Of a stretch of DNA of 8,438 nt, positions 1 to 5,452 are shown piece by piece; within the stretch, counting starts at the first letter, position 1, and each line of letters starts with the position of its first letter. Made by a program: the position numbers and the translations under genes. This stretch comes from Chloroflexota bacterium (lineage in GTDB: Bacteria; Chloroflexota; Anaerolineae; Anaerolineales; UBA4823), in NCBI GenBank assembly GCA_017860725.1, contig JAGDMX010000081.1, positions 1-8,438 of the forward strand, read 5' to 3'. The notes under the pieces are model-generated. The model made no database searches. It worked only from the letters and a program-made list of their open reading frames with translations, and had not been told where the DNA came from.

Positions 1-48
1 ATCATGGGACCCCCGCTGGAAGCCATGTTACTACTATTGCTTGGATAG
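1..48 (+). CDS. possible 3' end of an upstream gene (partial)
   Basis: Frame 1 is open from the window edge to a TAG at 46-48 and would encode a hydrophobic, leucine-rich tail ending in LLLLLG. Its stop lies 5 bases before the GTG chosen for the HD-domain gene, which suits a tight operon. Fifteen codons are too few to identify a family. The frame of the HD gene is also open back to the window edge, so this tail could be chance and the HD protein could begin further upstream. Confidence 0.25.
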   Translation: MMGPPLEAMLLLLLG

Positions 49-53
49 ATGCC

Positions 54-578
54 GTGCGCATTGCCCACCGCGCCCGCCAGTTCTGGCACGCCTTGTTTGC
101 CAAACCCAAACCTGAAGAATTAGCCCTGGCACGCGCCGCCCTGCCCGGTTCCCTGCTGATCCTCTTCGACCAGCTCCAGCCCAGCGAGCAAGCTCACAGC
201 TTAAAAATCTACCGCCAGCTAGTGGAGCAGGGTGAAACCCAACCCGATTTATTGGTCGCCGCGTTGTTGCACGATGTCGGCAAGAGCCGCTACAGGCTGC
301 ACATCTGGGATCGTGTGTTAATTGTCCTGGCCAGGGCGATTTTTCCGCATCAGGTACAGATCTGGGGGCGAGGCAATCCCGCTGGCTGGCAGCGAGCCTT
401 CGTCATTGCCGAACAGCACCCGACCTGGGGCGCTCAGATGGCAGCACAAGCAGGGGCTTCACCACTAACCGTGTCCATTATCCGGCGGCACCAGGACCCA
501 TCACTGGTTGACAAGGCACATCCCCTGTTTGAGGATCAGCTTCTTAATCAATTAAAAATCCTAGATGAGGATAACTAA
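54..578 (+). CDS. HD-domain phosphohydrolase, small HDIG-type
   Basis: A 174-residue soluble protein of the HD metal-dependent phosphohydrolase superfamily. The metal ligands are in the expected order: His48 in EQAHSL, His73-Asp74 in ALLHDVGKS, His122 in AEQHPTWG and His146 in IRRHQDPS. The family hydrolyses phosphomonoesters or phosphodiesters of nucleotides and related compounds, but the substrate cannot be read from the sequence. No receiver, GGDEF or RelA-type synthetase domain is present. The start is taken as GTG 54, preceded by a weak GGA at 43-45. The frame is open to the window edge, so a longer N-terminus cannot be excluded. It is first of three closely spaced genes; its TAA sits against the GGAGAG ribosome site of the next gene, suggesting co-transcription and possibly coupling. 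I am sure of the superfamily and unsure of the role. Confidence 0.88.
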   Translation: MRIAHRARQFWHALFAKPKPEELALARAALPGSLLILFDQLQPSEQAHSLKIYRQLVEQGETQPDLLVAALLHDVGKSRYRLHIWDRVLIVLARAIFPHQVQIWGRGNPAGWQRAFVIAEQHPTWGAQMAAQAGASPLTVSIIRRHQDPSLVDKAHPLFEDQLLNQLKILDEDN

Positions 579-587
579 GGAGAGACC

Positions 588-1571
588 ATGACTGTTCAAC
601 TCACGATTATCGGTTTAGGTCAGATTGGCGCTTCCGTCGGCCTGGCGCTTGCCAGCCAGAAGGAGGTTCTCCGGCGTGTCGGGCATGACAAGGAGCCAAA
701 TATTGCCAAGCGGGCCAGGGATATGGGGGTCATTGACAAGGTCGAGTTTAATTTGCATGCCGCTGTACAGGGTGCCGACCTGGTGCTGCTCACTCTGCCT
801 ACCGACCAGATCCGAGAAACCCTATCTCTGATCGCGGAAGACCTCAAAGAAGGGGCAGTGGTGATGGATACCGCCCCGGTCAAAGAAATCATCGTCGCCT
901 GGGCAACCGAGCTACTTCCTGCACAACGCTATTACATTGGGTTAACTCCGGTGCTCAACCCAGCCTACCTGCATACCACCGATACCGGGCTGGATGCCGC
1001 CCGTGCCGATTTGTTCAAAAACGGGCTGATCGCCATCTCTGCCGCGCCACACACCATATCGGATGCAGTTAAGCTGGCGGCTGACCTGACTCGCTTGTTA
1101 GGCTCATCGCCGTTGTTCGCCGACCCGCTGGAGATGGATGGACTGATGGCTGCCACACACCTGCTGCCGCAATTGCTGGCGGCCGGTTTGCTCAATGCTA
1201 CGATCAGCCAGCCTGGTTGGCGGGAAGGGCGCAAGGTGGCCGGGCGCGCCTACGCCGAAGCCACCGGACCGATTGCGCATATGACCACGGAAGGGTTGGC
1301 AGCGGAGGCCGTCCTCAATCGCGAGAATGTCCTACGCATGCTGGACGGCACCCTGGCTACCCTGGCGGCGATACGCAACGACATCGACTCGCATAACCAG
1401 GCAGCACTGGAAGAACGCCTCGAACGGGCACGCCAGGGGCGAGAATTGTGGTGGAAACAGCGCCTGGTAGGTGACTGGGCTGGCCCGGAAGTTACTCCAA
1501 CCGAAATGCCCACAAGCTCATCCATCTTCGGCAGCTTGATCGGGCTCAGAACAAAAACGAAAAAACAGTAA
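588..1571 (+). CDS. TyrA/prephenate dehydrogenase-like NAD(P)-dependent oxidoreductase with altered active site
   Basis: A 327-residue protein with an N-terminal Rossmann fold (GLGQIG, residues 9-14, and Asp34 at the end of strand 2) and a helical C-terminal domain like prephenate/arogenate dehydrogenase. The TyrA layout is recognisable: a VMDTAPVK stretch at 92-99, a GLTPV stretch at 118-122, a TGLDAARADLF stretch at 133-143, and a helix with THLLPQLLAAGL. However, TyrA proteins normally read (G)SVK and GGHPM at the first two places. Here the catalytic Ser position is Pro97 and the catalytic His position is Thr120. Automatic annotation would probably say prephenate dehydrogenase; I infer a different or relaxed substrate. 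The polar C-terminal 30 or so residues look disordered. The start ATG has AAGGAGAG overlapping the upstream stop. The gene is followed after 11 bases by kbl, so a role linked to amino acid metabolism is possible but unproven. Confidence 0.85.
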   Translation: MTVQLTIIGLGQIGASVGLALASQKEVLRRVGHDKEPNIAKRARDMGVIDKVEFNLHAAVQGADLVLLTLPTDQIRETLSLIAEDLKEGAVVMDTAPVKEIIVAWATELLPAQRYYIGLTPVLNPAYLHTTDTGLDAARADLFKNGLIAISAAPHTISDAVKLAADLTRLLGSSPLFADPLEMDGLMAATHLLPQLLAAGLLNATISQPGWREGRKVAGRAYAEATGPIAHMTTEGLAAEAVLNRENVLRMLDGTLATLAAIRNDIDSHNQAALEERLERARQGRELWWKQRLVGDWAGPEVTPTEMPTSSSIFGSLIGLRTKTKKQ

Positions 1572-1582
1572 AGAGGGATCCT

Positions 1583-2785
1583 ATGACAAGCGAAATCCAA
1601 ACCTCATCAAAGCTGCGATGGATCGAAACCGAGCTGCAAAGCCTGAAAGACAATGGCCTGTACAATCGCATCCGCACGCTCAGCTCGCCCCAGGGCGCCT
1701 GGCTTGTGGTGGACGGGAAACGTGTGCTGAATTTTTGCTCCAACAACTACCTGGGCCTGGCTAACCATCCCAGGATCGTGCAGGCTGCCCGAGAAACCGT
1801 CGAGCGCTACGGAGTCGGCCCGGCGGCTGTGCGCAGCATTGCCGGGACGATGGACCTGCACCTGCAATTGGAGCAGCGGCTGGCAACCTTCAAAGGTGTT
1901 GACTCGGCCATAACCTTTCAATCCGGTTTTAGCGCCAACCTGGCAGTCATCCCCGCCCTGGTCGGAAAGGAAGATGCCATCTTCTCAGACGAGCTCAACC
2001 ATGCCAGCATCATCGATGGCTCTCGGCTATCCGGCGCTAAAATCATCCGCTATGCCCACTGCGACCCAGCCGACCTGCAGCGCGTCCTGCAGGAAAACCG
2101 CTCGGCTTTCCCACGCGCCATGGTCATCACCGACGGTGTGTTCAGCATGGATGGCGACATCGCCCCGCTGGATAAAATCCTGGAGGTCGCGCAACAGTAC
2201 GAAGCCATCCTGATGGTCGATGACGCCCATGGGGAAGGCGTGCTGGGCAAAGGTGGGCGCGGCATCGTCGATCATTTTGGGCTGCATGGCCGGGTGGATG
2301 TGGAAGTCGGTACGCTCTCCAAAGCCTTTGGGGTGGTGGGTGGGGTGGTAGCCGGTAATCCCCTAGTCGTGGAATGGCTGCGCCAGCGCGGCCGGCCTTT
2401 CCTGTTCTCATCAGCGATGACCGTGCCGGATGTGGCGGCTTGCCTGGCCGCGCTCGATGTTTTGGAGGAGTCCACTGAGCTGGTCGACCGGCTGTGGGAT
2501 AACGCCCGCTACTTTAAAGCCGAGATGCTGCGCCTAGGATTCGACACCGGCAAGAGCGCCACACCCATTACCCCGGTGATGCTGGGAGAAGCTCCCCTCG
2601 CACAGCAGTTTAGCCGAGAGCTGTTCAATAATGGTGTTTTTGCTATGGCACTCGGTTTCCCCACCGTGCCGCGCGGCAAAGCCCGCATCCGGGTGATGAT
2701 CTCGGCCGCCCACAGCAAAGACGACCTGGATCAAGGCTTGCAGGCTTTCGCCCGCGTGGGGCGCGGCCTGAGTGTGATCAGTTAG
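1583..2785 (+). CDS. kbl: glycine C-acetyltransferase (2-amino-3-ketobutyrate CoA ligase)
   Basis: A 400-residue PLP enzyme of the alpha-oxoamine synthase family (fold type I), close to the full length of Kbl. Kbl interconverts 2-amino-3-ketobutyrate plus CoA with glycine plus acetyl-CoA, the second step of threonine breakdown after threonine dehydrogenase. Visible family features are SNNYLGL (53-59), GTMDLH (88-93), the PLP-stacking His140 in DELNHASIIDG, Asp213 and His216 in VDDAHGEG, the PLP Schiff-base Lys247 in GTLSKAFG, and FPTVPRGKARIRVMISAAH near the C-terminus. DELNHASIIDG and the C-terminal motif favour Kbl over 8-amino-7-oxononanoate synthase (BioF), although enzymes with both activities are known in this family. 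The ribosome site is AGAGGG at 1572-1577. No tdh gene lies beside it in the window. It is the last gene of the operon, with a terminator hairpin 31 bases after the stop. Confidence 0.93.
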   Translation: MTSEIQTSSKLRWIETELQSLKDNGLYNRIRTLSSPQGAWLVVDGKRVLNFCSNNYLGLANHPRIVQAARETVERYGVGPAAVRSIAGTMDLHLQLEQRLATFKGVDSAITFQSGFSANLAVIPALVGKEDAIFSDELNHASIIDGSRLSGAKIIRYAHCDPADLQRVLQENRSAFPRAMVITDGVFSMDGDIAPLDKILEVAQQYEAILMVDDAHGEGVLGKGGRGIVDHFGLHGRVDVEVGTLSKAFGVVGGVVAGNPLVVEWLRQRGRPFLFSSAMTVPDVAACLAALDVLEESTELVDRLWDNARYFKAEMLRLGFDTGKSATPITPVMLGEAPLAQQFSRELFNNGVFAMALGFPTVPRGKARIRVMISAAHSKDDLDQGLQAFARVGRGLSVIS

Positions 2786-2816
2786 CTCGCAGCCATTAAT
2801 ATGTAAATGTTAGGAT

Positions 2817-2861
2817 GGGGAGTTTTACAGCGTCCGTGCCACCGTAAAACTCCCCCTTATT
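2817..2861 (+). terminator. terminator hairpin after kbl
   Basis: A perfect 12-bp stem, GGGGAGTTTTAC (2817-2828) with GTAAAACTCCCC (2844-2855), encloses a 15-base loop. It is followed by a broken T-rich tail, CTTATTCTTTA. It lies 31 bases after the kbl stop. The loop is larger and the T tract poorer than ideal, so it may act as a leaky terminator or a 3'-end stabiliser. Confidence 0.75.
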
Positions 2862-2966
2862 CTTTATATACCCGACAGAGAATTTTCCAGATATTGGCTG
2901 AGTATAAAAAACGACAGCTCGGGATAAGGAATAAAGGGGCGTTTTGGGTTTATCCGAATTCACGTT
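2862..2966. other. AT-rich spacer without a recognised feature
   Basis: This stretch lies between two convergent terminators. I see no credible coding frame, RNA gene or strong promoter. Only loose complementarities are present, such as CCCGA (2871-2875) with TCGGG (2919-2923) and GGATAA (2922-2927) with TTATCC (2950-2955). Both have long loops and carry no clear meaning. Confidence 0.5.
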
Positions 2967-3002
2967 AAAAAATAAAATCAGGCTGGTGAGTTTACCAGCC
3001 TG
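2967..3002 (-). terminator. intrinsic terminator of the small - strand gene
   Basis: Read on the - strand, a perfect 9-bp GC-rich stem CAGGCTGGT/ACCAGCCTG (3002-2994 with 2987-2979) closes a 6-base loop and runs straight into ATTTTATTTTTT. This is a textbook rho-independent terminator. Read on the + strand the hairpin is followed only by TTTCGC, so the orientation is clear. It lies 67 bases beyond the stop of the gene at 3070-3294 and strongly supports a real - strand transcript there. Confidence 0.82.
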
Positions 3003-3069
3003 TTTCGCAGCGTTGAACCAAATAAATTGTTCGGCGTATAAAATTAAACAGGTTCGCAACTGCGTCGGA

Positions 3070-3294
3070 TTACACGGCAGAGAAAGGATCAAAGGTTGGA
3101 TTCGTCCCGGCCCAAATGCAGCTCGCCCGGCCATCCAGATTACATGCAAAAGCTTCCGAGCAACGGTGACCGATCACCCGCGGCTCGTCCGGCAGGATAT
3201 CGGCTGGAAATACCACATTAGCTTCCAAGCCGACATCTTTGCTTACATGGTCACACCAACACACTTTGATTGTTTGCCAATTCGTTGTCGACAC
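3070..3294 (-). CDS. small Cys-rich protein, possible metal-binding, function unknown
   Basis: A 74-residue protein with five cysteines and two nearby histidines: Cys12, Cys14 and His16 (CWCDH), His43 and Cys45 (HRCS), Cys51, and Cys59 (SCIWAGTNP). The spacing suggests a zinc-ribbon-like or other metal/thiol site, which is inference. There is no signal peptide or membrane segment. The C-terminus ends in a WAGTNP-DPF pattern that I recall from short uncharacterised proteins of Anaerolineae. Several signals support this frame: a GTG start with a perfect AAAGGAGGT five bases upstream, a TATAAT box upstream of that, and a strong terminator after the stop. It is a single-gene transcript, divergent from the transporter operon. 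The overlapping frames on both strands lack such signals. Function cannot be assigned. Confidence 0.82.
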   Translation of the reverse strand: MSTTNWQTIKVCWCDHVSKDVGLEANVVFPADILPDEPRVIGHRCSEAFACNLDGRASCIWAGTNPTFDPFSAV

Positions 3295-3299
3295 GAAAT

Positions 3300-3308
3300 A
3301 CCTCCTTT
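3300..3308 (-). promoter_or_regulatory. strong ribosome binding site fixing the GTG start at 3294
   Basis: On the - strand AAAGGAGGT is followed by the five bases ATTTC and then GTG. Complementarity to the 16S tail is essentially full. This decides the start of the small Cys-rich gene and is the best single argument that it is translated. Confidence 0.85.
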
Positions 3309-3323
3309 GGTTGCAGCATAGAT

Positions 3324-3352
3324 ATTATATCCTTCCTCGTAAAAACGAAAAG
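3324..3352 (-). promoter_or_regulatory. sigma70-type promoter for the small - strand gene
   Basis: On the - strand an exact TATAAT (3329 to 3324) sits about 20 bases upstream of the ribosome site. The matching -35 area is poor (CTTTTC or TTTTCG at 17 or 16 bases spacing), so activation by a bound regulator is possible. The predicted transcript starts near 3317, giving a leader of only about 20 bases. Confidence 0.6.
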
Positions 3353-3379
3353 TGTCAGGTGTCATAAAAAATAATGACA
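3352..3379. repeat. TGTCA repeat cluster, operator-like
   Basis: GTGTCA occurs twice in direct orientation, seven bases apart (3352-3357 and 3359-3364). The second copy also forms an inverted repeat TGTCAT-N8-ATGACA (3360-3365 with 3374-3379). The cluster lies immediately upstream of the weak -35 of the - strand promoter and between the two divergent genes, a normal place for a regulator site. The 8-base spacer is A-rich. No regulator family can be named from this. Confidence 0.4.
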
Positions 3380-3391
3380 AATTACATCTTC

Positions 3392-3415
3392 TATGGATAA
3401 CAAAATTGATCCATA
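3392..3415. repeat. inverted repeat TATGGAT-N10-ATCCATA, operator-like
   Basis: Seven-base perfect arms (3392-3398 and 3409-3415) flank a 10-base AT-rich spacer. The centre-to-centre distance of the arms is 17 bases. It lies in the divergent region, upstream of the candidate + strand -10 box at 3467 and upstream of the - strand promoter. It could bind a dimeric regulator of the transporter operon, the small gene or both. It also fits a chance palindrome in AT-rich DNA. Confidence 0.35.
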
Positions 3416-3442
3416 AATTCCTATCATCGACGCTTGTTTCTG

Positions 3443-3472
3443 TGCTCAAAACCTCACGGAATAGTGTAAAAT
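3443..3472 (+). promoter_or_regulatory. candidate promoter of the ABC transporter operon
   Basis: TAAAAT at 3467-3472, preceded directly by TG, matches five of six -10 bases. A poor -35 (TGCTCA, 3443-3448) lies 18 bases upstream. Transcription would begin near 3479 and leave a leader of about 95 bases. An alternative pair is ATGACA (3374-3379) with GATAAC (3396-3401) at 16 bases spacing, which would overlap both inverted repeats. I cannot choose between them from sequence alone. Confidence 0.35.
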
Positions 3473-3485
3473 TAACCGACCTGAA

Positions 3486-3580
3486 AAAGGAGGTGAGAAA
3501 TCACACATTTCCACAACCTGCAGTATCCGTATAGCACGATCATCTTAAACAGTACAACATTCAAGGAGGAAGAAGTATGA
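3486..3580 (+). promoter_or_regulatory. orphan Shine-Dalgarno in the transporter leader, possible leader frame
   Basis: AAAAGGAGGTGA near 3486-3496 is a near-perfect ribosome site, yet no ATG, GTG or TTG follows at a usable distance. Six bases after GGAGG is ATC (3500), which opens a 26-codon frame. That frame ends in a TGA (3578-3580) overlapping the ATG of the binding-protein gene. ATC is a very rare start codon, so translation is doubtful. The site also forms a small GTGA-GAAA-TCAC hairpin (3493-3504) with a GNRA-type loop. It could be a leader peptide, a ribosome standby site or an old gene remnant. Confidence 0.3.
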
Positions 3581-5367
3581 AAGGCAAGTCACTATTTATC
3601 CTGCTGGCAGCTATCACCATTTTGAGCATGGTGCTGGCCGCCTGCGGCGGCGGCGCTGCCACGACAGAAGCACCGCCCGTTGAGCAGCCCACCGAGGAAG
3701 CAGCCCCACCCGTTGAGGAACCGGCCCCCACCGAAGAGCCAGCTCCCACCGAGGCACCGCCGCCCACCGAGGCTCCACAAGCATCGGTCTTTATTTTCGG
3801 CCGTGGCGGTGATTCAGTCAGCCTGGATCCGGCGATCGTGACTGATGGCGAGTCGTTCCGTGTCACTGGCCAGATCCTCGAATCTCTCTACACATTTGCA
3901 CCGGGCACGACAAACCCGATTCCCAATTTGGCCGAAGAGTGCATGCCCAACGAATCAGCTACCGAATGGACCTGCACACTCCGCCAGGGCGTCAAATTCC
4001 ACGATGGCACCGACTTCAATGCCGACGCAGTGATCTTCAACTTCGAGCGCTGGCGCTTCACCGATAATCCCTACCATTTCCCCGAGCAGGTCTTCGAGTA
4101 CTACGAGGCCATGTTTGGCGGCTTTGACGATGCCAGCATCATCACCAGTGTCGAAAAGCTGGATGAGTACACGGTTAAGTTTACCCTCTCAGCACCTCTG
4201 GCACCTTTCCTGGCTAACCTGGCCATGGACATATTTGCCATCTCCAGTCCGGCTGCAATTGAGAAATATGGGGCGGACTACGGCACCCCCGCAGCGGGCG
4301 CTGTTGGTACGGGTCCATTCGTCTTCAAGGAATGGGTAGAAGGCGATCATATCTCGGTTACGGCAAACGAGGAATGGTGGGGTGGACGCGCAAAGGTGGA
4401 CGAAATCATCTGGCGCGTGATCGCAGATGAATCAGCCCGTTACCTGGCACTGAAAGCCGGCGATATCGACGGGTTGGAACAGGCCACCGTTGAGGATCTG
4501 GCTGACGCCGAGAATAATCCCGACCTGTATATCTTGAGAAAGGATCAACCGACCACCGCTTACCTGGCATTCAACTACAAGATCCAAGAATTCCAGGATC
4601 CAAAGGTCCGCGAAGCGATTGCGCATGCCATCAACAAGCAAGGGATCATGGAGAATTTCTTCGGCGAAAACGCTGATCTTGCCACAACCTTAATCCCATC
4701 CTCGATGTGGGGCTACAACGACACTATCGAGGATTGGACATATGATCCCGAGCTCTCCAAGCAACTGCTGACCGAAGCCGGATTTCCTGATGGTCTCTCC
4801 GAAGTCACGATCGCAGAAGATATCGTTGACGCAGATAACAATGTGCTTTTCAAAGCAGGAGATAAGATCCCCCTGCGCTTATACTATCTGCCGATCTCTC
4901 GTTTCTATTTCCCCACACCGAAGGAAGTGGGCGAAGCCATGGCGGCTGACCTAGCTAATGCTGGCATCAATGTAGAGATGACCACTGAAGGCGACTGGGC
5001 AACTTACCTGGCTGCTCGCCGTGAAGGCCGACTGGCTGGCTTATACCAGTTGGGTTGGGGTGGTGATAATGGCGATCCCGACAACTTCACCGGCTATTTC
5101 TTCGGCGGTGGAGCGGAGCCAATCCAGCGCGAAGGTTGGTACCAGAATCCCACGCTAGCCGAATTGCTTAACCAGGCGCTGGTCACACCCGGCCAGGAAA
5201 ATCGTGATCCGATGTACAAGGAAGCCGAGCAGATTCTGCACGACGATATCGCCAGAATCTGGCTTTTCCACACACGGGTTCCATTGATCTTTTCCGCGAA
5301 GGTCCAGGGGTACCAGCCACAAATGGTTGACGCCGACAACTACCAGGATGTAACCGTTACGCCATAG
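3577..5367 (+). CDS. ABC transporter substrate-binding lipoprotein, peptide/nickel family (SBP_bac_5)
   Basis: A 596-residue exported lipoprotein. It has a Lys-containing N-terminus, a hydrophobic stretch (residues 6-19) and the lipobox LAAC with Cys23 as the lipidation site. A Pro/Glu/Thr-rich linker (about 29-67) would hold the binding domain away from the membrane. The body (about 70-590) matches family 5 solute-binding proteins (DppA/OppA type): SLDPA near 82-86, LRQGVKFHDGTDFNADAV near 135-151, and GTGPFVFKEWVEGD. Cys122 and Cys133 are close enough to form a disulfide. Family ligands include di- and oligopeptides, nickel complexes, sugars and opines, so a peptide ligand is only the default guess. 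The start ATG has AAGGAGGA at 3563-3570. It is the first gene of the transporter operon, and its stop is followed by a strong hairpin before the permease genes. Confidence 0.95.
   Translation: MKGKSLFILLAAITILSMVLAACGGGAATTEAPPVEQPTEEAAPPVEEPAPTEEPAPTEAPPPTEAPQASVFIFGRGGDSVSLDPAIVTDGESFRVTGQILESLYTFAPGTTNPIPNLAEECMPNESATEWTCTLRQGVKFHDGTDFNADAVIFNFERWRFTDNPYHFPEQVFEYYEAMFGGFDDASIITSVEKLDEYTVKFTLSAPLAPFLANLAMDIFAISSPAAIEKYGADYGTPAAGAVGTGPFVFKEWVEGDHISVTANEEWWGGRAKVDEIIWRVIADESARYLALKAGDIDGLEQATVEDLADAENNPDLYILRKDQPTTAYLAFNYKIQEFQDPKVREAIAHAINKQGIMENFFGENADLATTLIPSSMWGYNDTIEDWTYDPELSKQLLTEAGFPDGLSEVTIAEDIVDADNNVLFKAGDKIPLRLYYLPISRFYFPTPKEVGEAMAADLANAGINVEMTTEGDWATYLAARREGRLAGLYQLGWGGDNGDPDNFTGYFFGGGAEPIQREGWYQNPTLAELLNQALVTPGQENRDPMYKEAEQILHDDIARIWLFHTRVPLIFSAKVQGYQPQMVDADNYQDVTVTP
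3673..3777 (+). repeat. Pro-Thr-Glu linker repeats in the binding protein
   Basis: Codons 33-67 encode short degenerate repeats built on APTEEP, APTEAP and PPTEAP units, with matching DNA-level repeats of CCCACCGAGG. This is a flexible, acidic, proline-rich spacer after the lipidated Cys. Such spacers are common in solute-binding lipoproteins of Chloroflexota, and repeat number is likely to vary between strains. Confidence 0.6.
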
Positions 5368-5405
5368 TACAGTGGCGATTTAGACGAATCAATTCGTAAT
5401 ATGCA

Positions 5406-5430
5406 GGGGGGTGGACACGATCCATCCCCT
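5406..5430 (+). promoter_or_regulatory. intercistronic hairpin between binding-protein and permease genes
   Basis: GGGGGTGGA (5407-5415) pairs with TCCATCCCC (5421-5429) through nine pairs including one G-U, with a further possible G-U at the base and a 5-base loop CACGA. No T tract follows, so it is not a classic terminator. It starts 38 bases after the binding-protein stop and ends 12 bases before the GGAGG of the next gene. The usual meaning in ABC importer operons is mRNA 3'-end protection or partial attenuation, giving more binding protein than permease. Confidence 0.6.
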
Positions 5431-5452
5431 TGCACACGAACGGAGGCTGAAC

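Noticed and set aside
3040..3085. GGTTCGCAAC stretch resembling a tRNA T-arm
   Set aside because: The bases around it do not form the 5-bp T stem with a 7-base loop, and no acceptor or anticodon arm can be drawn around it.
2796..3149. - strand open frame of 117 codons overlapping the gap
   Set aside because: It crosses two hairpin terminators and overlaps the well-supported 3070-3294 gene in another frame. It has no ribosome site or motif.
2944..3321. + strand open frame of 125 codons in the gap after kbl
   Set aside because: It begins without a spaced ribosome site, runs antisense through a terminator and the small - strand gene, and has no recognisable family features. It is best explained as a shadow of the - strand gene.
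3352..3534. + strand open frame of 60 codons in the divergent region
   Set aside because: It runs through the candidate promoter and both inverted repeats, has no ribosome site at its start, and its product shows no family features. Only the ribosome site near its end is of interest, and that is reported separately.
5384..5397. Short palindrome ACGAAT-CA-ATTCGT after the binding-protein gene
   Set aside because: The arms are short and AT-rich and there is no T tract. It lies next to the much stronger hairpin at 5406-5430, so I give it no separate function.
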